Shown here: positions 51,013-61,492 of the stretch, piece after piece
How the letters are laid out: each line of letters begins with the position of its first letter
Numbering within the stretch: the first letter of the stretch is position 1
Source: Hansschlegelia beijingensis
Lineage (GTDB): Bacteria; Pseudomonadota; Alphaproteobacteria; Rhizobiales; Methylopilaceae
Length of the DNA stretch: 64,000 nucleotides
Direction of reading: 5' to 3'
Assembly (NCBI RefSeq): GCF_014196425.1
Contig: NZ_JACIDR010000001.1
Coordinates: 310,001 to 374,000, forward strand
Notes under the pieces: model-generated
Told to the model about the DNA's origin: nothing
Databases searched by the model: none
Seen by the model: the letters and a program-made list of their open reading frames with translations, nothing else
Made by a program: the position numbers and the translations under genes

Positions 51013-51471
51013 ATGATTGATCTGACCATCAACGGCCAACCGCGGCGCTATGAGGGCGACCCGGCCATGCCGCTGCTTTGGTATTTGCGCGACGAGCTCG
51101 GCCTTACCGGAACAAAATTCGGCTGCGGGATCGCGGCGTGCGGCGCCTGCACGATTCACCTCGACGGCAAAGCCGCCAGAGGGTGCGTCACGCCGGTGTC
51201 GGCCGCGGCCGGCAAGAAGGTCACCACGATCGAGGGGCTGTCTCCCGACGGGAACCATCCGGTCCAGGTGGCGTGGAGGGAGCTCAACGTCTCCCAATGC
51301 GGTTACTGCCAGCCCGGCCAGATGATGCAGGCGGCCTCGCTGCTCAACGAGAAGCCGCAGCCGAGCGATGACGACATCGATCAGGAAATGTATGGCAATC
51401 TCTGCCGCTGCGGGACCTATCCGCGCATCCGGAACGCGATAAAGCACGCGGCCAAGAGCGTGCGGCCATGA
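51013..51471 (+). CDS. Molybdenum hydroxylase iron-sulfur subunit (IorA-like)
   Basis: A 152-residue subunit with two [2Fe-2S] domains. The plant-type cluster motif reads [15 protein letters not shown]; the second reads QCGYCQPGQ with a later CRCGTY. Such subunits feed electrons from a molybdenum large subunit, encoded next with a 4-base overlap, to an acceptor. The ATG at 51013 is preferred to an upstream in-frame start that adds basic sequence. It is closest to isoquinoline 1-oxidoreductase and aldehyde oxidoreductase types. Confidence 0.85.
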   Translation: MIDLTINGQPRRYEGDPAMPLLWYLRDELGLTGTKFGCGIAACGACTIHLDGKAARGCVTPVSAAAGKKVTTIEGLSPDGNHPVQVAWRELNVSQCGYCQPGQMMQAASLLNEKPQPSDDDIDQEMYGNLCRCGTYPRIRNAIKHAAKSVRP

Positions 51472-53789
51472 CGGTGGCGCGGAACCCGGGCGTGTCGGTC
51501 GAGGCCGCGCGAAGCGCTCTCAATCCCGACGTCAGCCGCCGCGCCGCCCTCGGCGGCGCGCTCGCGTTGATCATCTCCGCATCCCTGCCGTCGGGCGTGC
51601 TCGCCAAGGAAGACGAGCCGCTGAAGTTCGGACGGGACGCCATGCCGAACGGCTGGCGGGACGATCCCCGCGTCTTCGTGGCGATCGACCCCGAGGGGAT
51701 CGTCACGGTCACCTGCCACCGCTCCGAGATGGGCCAGGGCGTGCGCACCTCCATCGCCATGGTGGTCGCCGAGGAGTTGGGCGCAGACTGGTCGAAGGTC
51801 CGCGTCGCCCAGGCGTGGGGCGATGAAACCGTCTTCGGGAACCAGGACACGGACGGGTCGCGCTCGCTCCGTCACTTCTTCATGCCGCTGCGCCGGGCCG
51901 GCGCGGCGGCCCGGACGATGCTCGAGCAGGCGGCTGCGGCCGAATGGGGCGTGCCGGCGAGCGAGGTGGTCGCGGGAGACCAGATGGTCCGGCACGAGCC
52001 CTCGGGCCGGAAGGAGAACTGGGGCCGGTTCGCCGAGCGTGCGTCGAAGCTTCCGCTGCCCGATCCGGCCTCGCTCAAGCTCCGGGCGCCGGCCGACTTC
52101 CGCTACATCGGAAAGGGCGAAATCGGGTTGATCGACAACCACGATTTCACCACGGGCAAGGCGAATTACGGGATCGACGTGCGTCTCGATGGACTGCTCT
52201 ATGCAGTCATCGCGCGGCCCCCCGTGTTCCGCGGCCGGGTCAGGAAGTTCGACGCCTCCGCCGCCATGAAGGTGCCGGGCGTTCTCAAGGTCTTCGAGAT
52301 CGAGCCGTCCCCGCCGCCGACCGAGTTCAACCCGTTGGGCGGGGTGGCGGTCGTCGCGCGCAACACCTGGGCGGCGATCAAGGGGCGCGAGGCGCTGAAG
52401 ATCGAGTGGGACGACGGCCCGAACGCGTCCTACGACTCGGCGGCGTTCCGGACCGCGCTCGAGGAATCGGCCCGCAAGCCCGGCAAGACGGTTCGCGCCG
52501 ACGGCGACGTGGACGCGGCCTTCGCCGCCGCCAAGCAGCGTGTGACGGCCGAGTACTACGTCCCGCACCTGGCCCAGGCGCCCATGGAGCCCCCGGTCGC
52601 GACGGCTCGCGCCACCGACACGTCCTGCGAGGTCTGGACCTGCACCCAGGCGCCGCAGGCGACGCGCGCCAATCTCGCCAAGCGCCTCGGCCTCAAGCTG
52701 GACGACGTCCGGGTGAACGTGACGCTTCTGGGCGGCGGCTTCGGGCGCAAGTCCAAGCCGGACTACGTGGTGGAGGCGGCGCTGTGCAGCCGGGCGATGG
52801 ACGGCGCCCCGGTGAAGCTCACATGGACACGCGAAGACGACATCAGCCACAGCTACTACCACACCGTCTCCGTCGAGCGGATCGAGGCCGCGCTTGACGA
52901 ACGCGGCTTCCCGACCGCCTGGCTCCACCGCAGCGTGGCCCCGACGATCGGGTCCACCTATGTCGAGGGAGCCAAGAACGAACTTCCGTTCGAGCTCGGC
53001 ATGGGGCTCGTGAACCTGCCGTTCGCGATCCCGAACATCCGGATCGAGAACCCCGAAGCGCCTGCGCATGTGAGGATCGGCTGGTTCCGGTCGGTGTCGA
53101 ACATTCCGCACGCCTTCGCGATCCAGTCGTTCGCCGCCGAGCTCGCGCACGCCGCCGGGCGGGACCCGAAGGAGTATCTGCTCGAACTCATCGGCCCGGA
53201 CCGAATCCTGGACGCGGCGGCGCTGGGCGATGTCTGGAACTACGGCGAGGACCCGGCCGTCTATCGCCTCGATACGGGGCGGCTGAAGCGGACGATCGAG
53301 GCGGCGGCCGCCGGCGTCGGCTGGGGGCGCAAGCTCGGCGAGGGCAGGGGCCTCGGCATCGCCGGCCACTACAGCTTCGTGACCTACACGGCGGTCGCGG
53401 CCGAGGTCGAGGTCAAGGACGGCGAGATTGCTGTCCGGCAGGTCGACATAGCGGTCGACTGCGGTCCTCAGGTGAACCCGGAACGGATCCGCTCCCAGAT
53501 GGAGGGCGCCGTCATCATGGGGATGGGCCTCGGGCTCAGCGCCGAGATCACCTTCAAGGATGGCCGCTCCGAGCAGCGAAACTTCGACGGCTACGACCTG
53601 ACCCGCATCGACGCCTCGCCGAAGATCCTGAACGTCCACCTGCTGCCGTCGGGCGACTATGACGGTCCGCTCGGGGGCGTCGGAGAACCTGGGGTTCCCC
53701 CGGTCGCGCCGGCGATCGCCAACGCCGTGTTCGCGGCGACGGGCAAGCGCATCCGCGGGCTTCCGCTCAACAAGCATTTTGGAGCGTGA
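51468..53789 (+). CDS. Molybdenum hydroxylase large subunit (IorB-like)
   Basis: A 773-residue molybdopterin subunit of the xanthine-oxidase family, in the membrane-exported IorB-type branch. A twin-arginine stretch [13 protein letters not shown] is at about residues 23-35. Molybdopterin-binding stretches include [31 protein letters not shown] and [13 protein letters not shown]. The active-site Glu in GVGEPG is present. With the small subunit it would oxidise an aldehyde or heterocycle in the periplasm. No cytochrome subunit lies next to it. Confidence 0.82.
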   Translation: MTVARNPGVSVEAARSALNPDVSRRAALGGALALIISASLPSGVLAKEDEPLKFGRDAMPNGWRDDPRVFVAIDPEGIVTVTCHRSEMGQGVRTSIAMVVAEELGADWSKVRVAQAWGDETVFGNQDTDGSRSLRHFFMPLRRAGAAARTMLEQAAAAEWGVPASEVVAGDQMVRHEPSGRKENWGRFAERASKLPLPDPASLKLRAPADFRYIGKGEIGLIDNHDFTTGKANYGIDVRLDGLLYAVIARPPVFRGRVRKFDASAAMKVPGVLKVFEIEPSPPPTEFNPLGGVAVVARNTWAAIKGREALKIEWDDGPNASYDSAAFRTALEESARKPGKTVRADGDVDAAFAAAKQRVTAEYYVPHLAQAPMEPPVATARATDTSCEVWTCTQAPQATRANLAKRLGLKLDDVRVNVTLLGGGFGRKSKPDYVVEAALCSRAMDGAPVKLTWTREDDISHSYYHTVSVERIEAALDERGFPTAWLHRSVAPTIGSTYVEGAKNELPFELGMGLVNLPFAIPNIRIENPEAPAHVRIGWFRSVSNIPHAFAIQSFAAELAHAAGRDPKEYLLELIGPDRILDAAALGDVWNYGEDPAVYRLDTGRLKRTIEAAAAGVGWGRKLGEGRGLGIAGHYSFVTYTAVAAEVEVKDGEIAVRQVDIAVDCGPQVNPERIRSQMEGAVIMGMGLGLSAEITFKDGRSEQRNFDGYDLTRIDASPKILNVHLLPSGDYDGPLGGVGEPGVPPVAPAIANAVFAATGKRIRGLPLNKHFGA

Positions 53790-53793
53790 GGTC

Positions 53794-54180
53794 ATGAAGA
53801 TGCGTCGATACGCCTACGCGCTCGCGGCCTGCGCCGCGATCTCCGCCTCATCCGCTTCGGCTCAGCCCTGCCAGGACAGGATCGCCGCGCTGGAGCCGCG
53901 CCTCGTCGACGAGGGGCGGGAGGCGATCTCCGCGTCCACCAGCGGCAAGGAGACGGGCGCCCGCCGGGAGGCCAAGGCCGTGGACGGGAGGTCTTCGGCC
54001 GCAGGGGGCGCCGAAACCCAGGGAGAGCGCGCGGCTGAAGAGGCCGCGGGCGGAGGGGACGGGGTCCTGCAGGCCAAGGCCCGGCTGAACGAGGCCCGGA
54101 TCGCGTCGCGGGACGGCGACGAGAACCGCTGCGCCGAATTGGTGACGGAAGCCGAGCGGCTGCTTGAACCTCGGCCCTAG
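53794..54180 (+). CDS. Small secreted protein
   Basis: A 128-residue protein with a Sec signal (residues 1-23, ending ASA) and a mature part rich in Ala, Glu and Gly with only two cysteines (C26 and C117). It begins 4 bases after the molybdenum subunit and is probably in the same operon. No family was recognised; helical composition suggests an all-alpha fold or a partly disordered linker. Confidence 0.55.
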   Translation: MKMRRYAYALAACAAISASSASAQPCQDRIAALEPRLVDEGREAISASTSGKETGARREAKAVDGRSSAAGGAETQGERAAEEAAGGGDGVLQAKARLNEARIASRDGDENRCAELVTEAERLLEPRP

Positions 54181-54270
54181 CCTGAACCCCGCCAAGATCG
54201 CCGAGGGACCGGTCGTCATGCGGGCGACCGGTCCCAGCCTTGCCGCCGGCGGCCAGACGCCCGCCTCCCG

Positions 54271-55269
54271 ATGAGACGCCGCGCCCGGGTCGCCTTCGGC
54301 GTCATGGGCAGGGCGGCCGTCGCCCTCGCGTTCCTCGCCCTTTCCGCGTGGACTTGCCTGGCCCTGTGGCATCAGGCGGGGGACGACGACCGCTGGCGTC
54401 TGGCGGCGGTCGTCGCCTGGGCCGCGCTTCTCGTGTTCCTGGCCCGGTTCGCGTGGCGCCGGACGAGGCTCGGCCTCATCCTGATCGCGGCGGCCTTCGC
54501 GGCCTTCGGCGCCTGGTGGCTGTCGATCGAGCCCCGGCTGGACCGCGACTGGGCGCCGGACGTCGCGCGGACCGTCACTGGGCGCATCGAGGGCGATGTG
54601 GCCACCCTGGAGAACGTCAGGGACTTCGCGTGGCGCGACGCCTCCGACGCCGAAGAGCGGTGGAAGACCGAGCGATACGACCTGTCCGAGCTGAGGGAGA
54701 CCGACGTCATCCTCTCCTACTGGGGCACGGAGGCGATCGCCCACACGCTGGTGAGCTTCGGGTTCTCGGACGGCCGGCGCGTCGTGTTCTCGATCGAGAT
54801 ACGCCGCGAGACGCACGAGCAGTTTTCTTCCCTCGCGGGCTTCTTCAAGACCTATGAGCTGGCGCTCATCGCAGCCGAGGAGCGGGACATCCTGTACCTG
54901 CGCACCAACGCCCGGGGCGAGCGCGCCTACCTCTATCCGCTGAGGCTGCCGAAACCGGCGGCGGCGGCCCTGTTCCGGAGCTATGTGGAGACCGGCGACG
55001 CCCTGGCCCGGGAGCCCGAATTCTACAACACCCTCACGGCCAACTGCACCACCGTGGCGTTCGATCTCGCCCGTCTGATCGAGCCGGGAATTCCGTCGGA
55101 CTGGCGCATTCTCCTATCCGGGTATCTGCCGGGCTACCTGGCCGATCAGGGCGTGCTGCTGTGGAACATGCCCCTGGAGGCGCTGCGGCGACGGGCGGAG
55201 ATCAGCACGAAGGCGAAGGCCGCGCCGCCCGGCGCCGACTATTCCGAGGCGATCCGCCGTGAGCCCTGA
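54271..55269 (+). CDS. DUF4105-type membrane-anchored protein
   Basis: A 332-residue protein with three N-terminal hydrophobic segments (to about residue 90) and a soluble C-terminal domain. The family block YNTLTANCTTVAF, with a Cys, is near residue 253, followed by LLSGYLPGYLADQG. DUF4105 proteins look like papain-fold or lipid-linked enzymes at the cell envelope, with function unproven. Confidence 0.72.
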   Translation: MRRRARVAFGVMGRAAVALAFLALSAWTCLALWHQAGDDDRWRLAAVVAWAALLVFLARFAWRRTRLGLILIAAAFAAFGAWWLSIEPRLDRDWAPDVARTVTGRIEGDVATLENVRDFAWRDASDAEERWKTERYDLSELRETDVILSYWGTEAIAHTLVSFGFSDGRRVVFSIEIRRETHEQFSSLAGFFKTYELALIAAEERDILYLRTNARGERAYLYPLRLPKPAAAALFRSYVETGDALAREPEFYNTLTANCTTVAFDLARLIEPGIPSDWRILLSGYLPGYLADQGVLLWNMPLEALRRRAEISTKAKAAPPGADYSEAIRREP

Positions 55270-55425
55270 CCAGAGGCTTTCGCCTGAGGCGGCGCCGGTC
55301 GAGCCATACGACAGCGCCGCGGGGCTTCGTCGGAGCACAACCCCGCCTAGATGATCTGGCCGCGGCCGGCGCCTGAGGGCGTCAGCTGCGCTCGACCTTT
55401 CCATCCCTCTGTCCGGAGCAGACAT

Positions 55426-56016
55426 GTGCGCGCATTGATCGTCGTCGCCCACCCCGATCCGGGCTCACTGACGCACGCCGTCGCGACGATCATCGCGAAC
55501 GCCGTGAAGGGGGCGGGCCCGGGCCATGCGGCGAGCATCGCCGACCTCGCGGCGGAAGGCTTCGACCCGCGGCACAAGGCGGACGATCTGGCCTTCTTCA
55601 GAGGGGAGGCCAGCGCTCCGGCCGACGTTCTGGCCGAGCAGGCGCGGATCGACCGCGCGGACGCCCTCGTCCTGGTGTTTCCCGTCCACTGGTGGTCGAT
55701 GCCCGCGCAGTTGAAGGGCTGGATCGACCGCGTGTTCACCGGCGGCTGGGCCTTCAACGAGCGGCCCGACGGGTCGATCGAGAAGATGCTGGGACGCCTC
55801 GCCGTCCATCTGGTCGCCATCGGCGGGGCCGATGAGGGCGTCTACGACCGGCACGGCTACGCCGAGGCCATGCGGACGCAGATAGACCACGGCGTCTTCG
55901 GCTATTGCGGCGCTCGCGTCCTGAGCTCGGACCTGCTCACCCCTTCAGACGCGCCGTTCCCGCGCGCGGCTCTGGACCGTGCGGAAAGCATCGGTCGAGC
56001 CGTCGTGGCCGGTTGA
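55426..56016 (+). CDS. NAD(P)H:quinone oxidoreductase, flavodoxin-like fold
   Basis: A 196-residue FMN/FAD oxidoreductase of the MdaB/KefF type. The opening ALIVVAHPDPGSLTHAV and the block LVFPVHWWSMPAQLKGWIDR are typical. The start is GTG at 55426, with CCGGAG upstream; longer frames lack homology. It lies alone on the plus strand before the tRNA gene. It might supply reduced flavin to the sfnG-like monooxygenase, but it is not of the SsuE/MsuE family. Confidence 0.78.
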   Translation: MRALIVVAHPDPGSLTHAVATIIANAVKGAGPGHAASIADLAAEGFDPRHKADDLAFFRGEASAPADVLAEQARIDRADALVLVFPVHWWSMPAQLKGWIDRVFTGGWAFNERPDGSIEKMLGRLAVHLVAIGGADEGVYDRHGYAEAMRTQIDHGVFGYCGARVLSSDLLTPSDAPFPRAALDRAESIGRAVVAG

Positions 56017-56068
56017 GGCCTGACTAGTCGGGCCCCCCAGACCGGGGCGCGCGATGCCAAGAGAGTGA

Positions 56069-56144
<76 letters not shown>

Positions 56145-56168
56145 GGATCTTCGTTCTGTCTGGCTCTC

Positions 56169-56205
56169 GCTCCGAACACGCCTGACGGCGCGTCCGGAGC
56201 TTTTT
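56169..56205 (+). terminator. Hairpin followed by T-run
   Basis: Arms GCTCCG (56169-56174) and CGGAGC (56195-56200), with an inner stem, are followed by TTTTT. On the plus strand this would end a transcript reading past the oxidoreductase gene. It also lies between two minus-strand features. Confidence 0.4.
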
Positions 56206-56250
56206 GCAGCGACAGGCGGCCGATCACAAGAGCGTCGGCCGTATGTCGCG

Positions 56251-57783
56251 TCAGGCGAGCGCCGTGCGGCGCGCCGTGACGAGGTTCACCGCCACCGCGA
56301 CGCCCACGTTCAGCGCGAGCGCCACCAGCCCGATATAGACCGTGACGCCGGCGGGGCCGCCGAACGGCAGCGCCTGCAGCGGCTTCAGGCCCTCCGGTCC
56401 CCAGGCCATCCAGCTGCCGCTCGCGAAGCCCACCGCCCAGCCGGCCAGCAGCCCGGGGGCGCGGAACCAGCTGGTGTAGAGGCCGAACACCAGCGCCGGC
56501 AGGGTCTGCAGGATCCAGATGCCGCCGAGCAGCTGCAGGTCGAGCGCGAACTTGGTGGGCAGGTAGACGATCACCAGCAGCGCCCCGACCTTGACCACCA
56601 GCGAGGTGATCTTGGCGACGGCGGCCTCGCCCGCAGGCGTGACCTGCGGATTGACGTAGGCCTTCCAGAAGTTGCGGGTGAAGAGGTTCGCGGCGCCGAT
56701 CGACATGACGGCCGCCGGGACCAGCGCGCCGATGCCGATCGCCGCATAGGCGAAGCCCGCGAACCAGCCGGAGAACAGCGTGTCGAACAGCGCCGGCACG
56801 ATGTCGTTGTTGGTGGCGACCTTGATGCCGGCGGCATGGCCCATATAGCCCAGCATGGCGATCAGCCCGAGCAGCAGCGTGTAGGCCGGCAGCAGCACCG
56901 CGTTCTTTCGGATCGTGTTGGCGCTGTTGGAGGCGAAGATGCCGGTCAGCGTGTGCGGATACATGAAGGCCGCGAGCGCCGAGCCGAACGCCAGCGTGGC
57001 GTAGGCCGCCATCTGGTTTCCGCCGAGCAGCAGCCCGCCCTTGCCGGCGGCCGCGAAATCCGCCCCCGCCTTGTCGAACACGGCGCCGTAGCCGCCGAGC
57101 TTCATCGGCACCACGACGACCGCCACGATCACCACGATGTAGATCATGATGTCCTTGACGAAGGCGATCAGCGCGGGGGCCCGGAGGCCCGAGGAGTAGG
57201 TGTAGAAGGCGAGGATCAGGAAGGCGGTCGTGAGCGGGACATTGTGGATCGGCCCGAGCGAGATGCCCGCCAGACCGAGCGCCTTGATCACGGCCTCCAT
57301 GCCGATCAGCTGGAGCGCGATGTAGGGCATCGTCGCGACGACGCCCGTGATCGCCACGACGAGCTCCAGCGCGCGCGAGCCGTACTTGCCGTGCACGATG
57401 TCGCCGGCCGTGACGTAGTTCATCCCCTTGGCCTTCTTCCACAGCAGCGGCATCACGAGGAAGACGAACGGATAGACCACGATCGTGTAGGGCAGGGCGA
57501 AGAAGCCGTAGGCGCCGACCGCATAGACCAGCGCCGGCACCGCGATCACCGTGTAGGCGGTGTAGAAGTCGCCGCCGACCAGGAACCAGGTGATCCAGGT
57601 GCCGAAGTTGCGGCCGCCGAGGCCCCATTCGTCGATATGGGCGAGCGTTTCCGGCTTCCGCCAGTGCGCCGCCACGAAGCCCATCAGGGTGACGAGCAGG
57701 AAGAAGAACAGGAAGACGGCGAGCGCGGGATAGTTGAGCGTCGGCGTCCAGACCGCCGGAGCGGCCGCCGGATCAGTCGTCAT
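56251..57783 (-). CDS. mctP: Monocarboxylate/sodium:solute symporter, MctP type
   Basis: A 510-residue SSS-family symporter with about thirteen membrane helices. The early block GGRNFGTWITWFLVGGDFYT and the later GDIVHGKYGSRALE are typical of the rhizobial MctP monocarboxylate permeases. These take up lactate, pyruvate, acetate and some amino acids. It overlaps by 11 bases a DUF3311 gene just upstream, the common partner. Uptake of pyruvate-like acids, perhaps sulfolactate analogues, is possible but unshown. Confidence 0.85.
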   Translation of the reverse strand: MTTDPAAAPAVWTPTLNYPALAVFLFFFLLVTLMGFVAAHWRKPETLAHIDEWGLGGRNFGTWITWFLVGGDFYTAYTVIAVPALVYAVGAYGFFALPYTIVVYPFVFLVMPLLWKKAKGMNYVTAGDIVHGKYGSRALELVVAITGVVATMPYIALQLIGMEAVIKALGLAGISLGPIHNVPLTTAFLILAFYTYSSGLRAPALIAFVKDIMIYIVVIVAVVVVPMKLGGYGAVFDKAGADFAAAGKGGLLLGGNQMAAYATLAFGSALAAFMYPHTLTGIFASNSANTIRKNAVLLPAYTLLLGLIAMLGYMGHAAGIKVATNNDIVPALFDTLFSGWFAGFAYAAIGIGALVPAAVMSIGAANLFTRNFWKAYVNPQVTPAGEAAVAKITSLVVKVGALLVIVYLPTKFALDLQLLGGIWILQTLPALVFGLYTSWFRAPGLLAGWAVGFASGSWMAWGPEGLKPLQALPFGGPAGVTVYIGLVALALNVGVAVAVNLVTARRTALA

Positions 57784-57970
57784 CGCGCACGCTCCGATAG
57801 GCGACGTACGTCAGGAGCGCGGTGATCGGCACGAAGGCGAGCTGGTACCAGTAGAAGAACGGGAAGCCCCACAGCCTCGGCTCGAGGTGGTTGTAGAAGG
57901 CCGGGTAGAGCAGCCCGACATAGGGAATGATCAGCAGCCACAAGGCTGCGCGCGGCTTCCGACGGTCCAT
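57773..57970 (-). CDS. DUF3311 small membrane protein
   Basis: A 65-residue protein with two membrane helices and the family block PYVGLLYPAFYNHLEPRL. DUF3311 proteins are small partner subunits of sodium:solute symporters; the next gene, overlapping by 11 bases, is such a symporter. The ATG at 57968-57970 is used. Confidence 0.82.
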   Translation of the reverse strand: MDRRKPRAALWLLIIPYVGLLYPAFYNHLEPRLWGFPFFYWYQLAFVPITALLTYVAYRSVRDDD

Positions 57971-58371
57971 CCTTACCTCCCAGCCGATAACGAAGTTGTG
58001 ATAGCGGTTTGGGGAGTCGGCGCGGCCCGTCAAGTCGCGGCGCTCGGGCGGGGCCTCCTGGCGGGTCGCGGGAGACGTTCCGTCGCCAGTCTTTGCCGTC
58101 CGGCCGGCCGCGCGGCCCGCTGACGTCGCGCGGCCGCTTCTTCTGCGATCTCCGGCGCGTCCCATGCGGTCAAGGGCATGGCGCCGCTCCATGGCGGCGA
58201 ACTTCTGCATGCGGCGTTGCAGGGCGAACTTCGCATCGACGCACTCGAGCGCGCGGCCGCGCGCGAGACCCGCGCTTTCGAAGAATTCTTCGAGCAGAAG
58301 AGCGTCGTTAAACTGAAATAAACGGCGGATCGCGCCTTTTAGTAGAATTGTTCCCGCCGGACACGTCCTCC
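57971..58371. other. Intergenic region before the chemoreceptor gene
   Basis: These 401 bases hold both the mctP operon promoter (-) and the chemoreceptor promoter (+). A short plus-strand frame from the ATG at about 58166 to TAA at 58319-58321 ends in ARETRAFEEFFEQKS. It has a reasonable protein-like composition but no clear start or family; it may be a remnant of an enoyl-CoA hydratase-like C-terminus. The longer frame across 58009-58311 is arginine-rich noise. Confidence 0.35.
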
Positions 58372-60042
58372 ATGCGTATCAGCACCAAGATCTTCGCCCT
58401 TGTGGGCTCGCTCGGCCTCGTGGCCGCGACGCTGACCGGTGTCGGCCTCTACTCGCTCTCAAGCTTGCGGACCGCTTTCGTCGCCGCCCAGCACGCCGAC
58501 ACGGAAGCGCTGAACGGCGAGCGGCTCAACCGGCTCGTCACCGCGACCGTGATGGACGCGCGCGGCATCTACGCGGCCGAGGACTCGGCGAGCGCGAAGC
58601 CCTTCGGGGCGGGCGTGATGGCCTCGCTCGACGCGATCGACGAACTGCTGAACCGGTGGCGGGCGATCGTTGACGAGCAGGACCGCGAGCTGTTCGAGGC
58701 CGTGGCCCGGGACGTGGCCCGGTTCCGGGAGTTCCGCACCGAGACCGTGCGCCTCGCCGCGGAGGTTTCGCCGCGCGCCGCCAACGAGCAGGGCAACAAC
58801 GAGGCGAACCGCTCCAACCGGAAGGCGTTCCAGGCCAGCATCGACGCCCTGACGCGAAGGAACCTCGACCAGCAGCGGGCGATCAACGCCGCCGAGGAGG
58901 AGCTTTACGCCCGAACAATCACGCTTCTTCTTCTGCTGTCGATCGGCGGCGTGGCCGGCGCCCTTGCGCTGTCCTTCTTCGTGGCCCAGCGCACGATCGT
59001 GCGGCCGCTGCGCGGCGTGACGGGCGCGATCCAGCGGCTCGCCGCCGGCGACTACCGCCTCCCGGCGGTGAAGGAGAGCGCGGACGAGATCGGAGACATC
59101 TGGCGCAGCATGCGCGTGTTCGCGGCCGCGATGGAGGAGGCGGAGACGCTGCGCGCCCGGCAGGCGGAGGCCGACAGCCAGCGCGCCGCGGGCCGCCGCA
59201 GCGAGATGAACGGGCTCGCCCGCACGTTCGAGGGCAGCGTCGGCGAACTGGTGCAGAGCCTTTCGGCGGCCGCGCAGGAGATGGAGGCGACCTCCCGCGG
59301 CCTCGCCGCCAACGCCGAGCAGACCACGCGCCAGTCGGCCGCCGCGCTGTTCGCCGCGAACGAGACCTCCGCCGCCATGCAGGCCTGCGCCGCCGCGACC
59401 GAGGAACTCGCGACCTGCGCCGAGGAGCTCGGCCGCCAGGTCGAGCGCACCTCCGGCGCGGCCTCCGAAGCCGTCAACAATGTGCGGCGCGCCCATGAGC
59501 GGGTCGACGTGCTGGTCAACGGCTCGCGCAAGATCGGCGAGATCGTGTCGCTCATCCAGAGCATCGCGGAGCAGACCAACCTGCTCGCGCTCAACGCCAC
59601 GATCGAGGCGGCGCGCGCCGGAGAGGCCGGGCGCGGCTTCGCGGTCGTGGCGGCCGAGGTCAAGGATCTCGCCGGACAGACCGCGAAGGCGACGGAGGAG
59701 ATCACCGCCCAGATCGGCGCCATCCAGGACGCCACCAACGGAACCGCCGGCGCGATCCAGGAGATCGCCGGCATCATCGACGACGTCCACCACATCGCGA
59801 CCGAAACCTCCGCGGCGGTGGAGCAGCAGCGCGCCGCCACTCAGGAGATCGCGCGCAACGTCAGCCAGGCGGCCGCCGGCACGCAGCAGGTGAGCTCCGA
59901 CGTCTCGCAGATGCAGATCGCGGCGCGCGAGGCCGGCCAGGGCGCGGTGGACGTGAACTCCGCGGCCGGCGAGCTCGCCCGCCAGTCGGCGCGTCTCGAG
60001 CAGGAGGTCGACGGCTTCCTGGTCGGCGTCCGCGCCGCCTGA
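58372..60042 (+). CDS. Methyl-accepting chemotaxis protein
   Basis: A 556-residue chemoreceptor. A first membrane helix (about 8-30), a periplasmic four-helix domain, a second helix (about 184-206), a HAMP domain (about 208-260) and a long coiled-coil signalling domain follow in order. The hairpin tip reads [20 protein letters not shown]. The ATG at 58372 starts with MRISTKIF; an upstream TTG is less likely. The ligand is unknown. Confidence 0.9.
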   Translation: MRISTKIFALVGSLGLVAATLTGVGLYSLSSLRTAFVAAQHADTEALNGERLNRLVTATVMDARGIYAAEDSASAKPFGAGVMASLDAIDELLNRWRAIVDEQDRELFEAVARDVARFREFRTETVRLAAEVSPRAANEQGNNEANRSNRKAFQASIDALTRRNLDQQRAINAAEEELYARTITLLLLLSIGGVAGALALSFFVAQRTIVRPLRGVTGAIQRLAAGDYRLPAVKESADEIGDIWRSMRVFAAAMEEAETLRARQAEADSQRAAGRRSEMNGLARTFEGSVGELVQSLSAAAQEMEATSRGLAANAEQTTRQSAAALFAANETSAAMQACAAATEELATCAEELGRQVERTSGAASEAVNNVRRAHERVDVLVNGSRKIGEIVSLIQSIAEQTNLLALNATIEAARAGEAGRGFAVVAAEVKDLAGQTAKATEEITAQIGAIQDATNGTAGAIQEIAGIIDDVHHIATETSAAVEQQRAATQEIARNVSQAAAGTQQVSSDVSQMQIAAREAGQGAVDVNSAAGELARQSARLEQEVDGFLVGVRAA

Positions 60043-60047
60043 GACCG

Positions 60048-61325
60048 CTACGCCGCCAACCGACTGGCCGCCTCCGGCGCGCCGCGCCGGCGCTCGGCCG
60101 CCTCCAGGCGGAACGAGGCGAACAGCACGACGCCCCCGGCGACCGCGAGCAGCGCTCCGACCGCGCCGGGGGAGGTCCAGCCGAAGCCCATCGCGATCGC
60201 GGCGCCGCCAAGCCAGGCGCCGAGCGCGTTGGCGAGGTTGAAGGCGGAGTGGTTGAGCGCCGCCGCGAGCGTCTGGGCGTCGCCCGCGACGTCCATCAGC
60301 CGGGTCTGGAGCGCCGGCCCCATCGCGATGCAGCCGCCGATCAGGAACAGGTTGATCGCCGCGCTCCAGCTCGCCGCCGAGGTGAACACGAACGCGCCCA
60401 GCACCGCGCCGTTCCAGACCAGCGCCCCGACCAGCGTCGCCTTGAGCGCCCTGTCCGATAGCCAGCCGCCCGCGACGTTGCCGACGATCATGCCGAGCCC
60501 GAGCAGCGCGAGCATCGGCGGCACCATCGACAGGCTGAGGCCGGTGACGTCGGTCAGCGTCGGCGTCACGTAGCTGTAGACGGCGAACATGCCGCCGAAG
60601 CCGATCGCTGCGACGCCCAGCGTCAGCCAGACCTGCGGCCGGCGCAGCGCGCCGAGCTCACGGCGCGGGCTGGCGCCTTCCGGCGCCGGGATCTCGGGCG
60701 TGAACAGCCGCACCGACAGGGCCGTGAGCGCGGCGAGCGCCGCCACCACCAGGAAGGTCGTGCGCCAGCCGAATTCCTGCCCGAGCCAGGTCGCGAACGG
60801 CACGCCCACGACATTGGCGACGCTCAGGCCGAGCAGCACGTTCGCCACCGCCCGGGCGCGCCTGGCGGGCGGCACGAGCGCGGCCGCGGCCAGCATGGCC
60901 ACGCCGAAATAGGCCCCGTGGGGCAGGCCGGCGATGAAGCGGGCGGCGATCACGCTCTCGTAGCTGGAGGCGAGGGCGCTGAGCAGGTTGCCGACGCCGA
61001 ACACCGCCATCAGACCGATCAGCAGCATCCGCCGCGGCGCCCTGGCGAGCGCCACGGTGATCGCGGGCGCGCCCACCACCACGCCCAGCGCATAGGCCGA
61101 GATCATGTGGCCGGCTTCCGGGATGCTGACGTCGACGGCCGTCGCGACGGACGGGAGAATCCCCATCGCGGCGAACTCGCCGGTGCCGATGGCGAATCCG
61201 CCGATCGCCAGGGCGAGCTGCCCGAGGGCGGCGCCATGAGGCGCTTCCATCGGCGCCGCCGCAAGCTCGGCCTCGGCGGCGGCGAGGTCGGCGGGATCGG
61301 AAAGGCGGCGCTCGGCGGCGGTCAT
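60048..61325 (-). CDS. MFS transporter, AraJ/YdhP-like (DHA1)
   Basis: A 425-residue major facilitator with twelve helices. The block GEFAAMGILPSVATAVDVSI and the motif-C region GLPHGAYFGVAM fit the sugar-efflux/drug-exporter AraJ group. It is convergent with the chemoreceptor gene (5 bases between stops). The substrate is unknown. The N-terminus has an acidic tail of about 30 residues before the first helix. Confidence 0.83.
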   Translation of the reverse strand: MTAAERRLSDPADLAAAEAELAAAPMEAPHGAALGQLALAIGGFAIGTGEFAAMGILPSVATAVDVSIPEAGHMISAYALGVVVGAPAITVALARAPRRMLLIGLMAVFGVGNLLSALASSYESVIAARFIAGLPHGAYFGVAMLAAAALVPPARRARAVANVLLGLSVANVVGVPFATWLGQEFGWRTTFLVVAALAALTALSVRLFTPEIPAPEGASPRRELGALRRPQVWLTLGVAAIGFGGMFAVYSYVTPTLTDVTGLSLSMVPPMLALLGLGMIVGNVAGGWLSDRALKATLVGALVWNGAVLGAFVFTSAASWSAAINLFLIGGCIAMGPALQTRLMDVAGDAQTLAAALNHSAFNLANALGAWLGGAAIAMGFGWTSPGAVGALLAVAGGVVLFASFRLEAAERRRGAPEAASRLAA

Positions 61326-61492
61326 AGGCGCTCGGCGTGATATCGGCAGAGCCGGCGAAGCTGGGCCTGTCCCCCGTCTGTTGCAATGCAGCAGCCGCGC
61401 ATGGCGGCCATACGCCTCACCTGTGTGCGGCCCCGCATCGCAAAGCCGTGCGGGCGGCGCTAAGGTCGGGCGGGAAACGACGGACGATTCCG

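Noticed and set aside
58009-58311. 100-codon plus-strand frame before the chemoreceptor
   Set aside because: Arginine-rich with no ribosome site or family; more likely non-coding.
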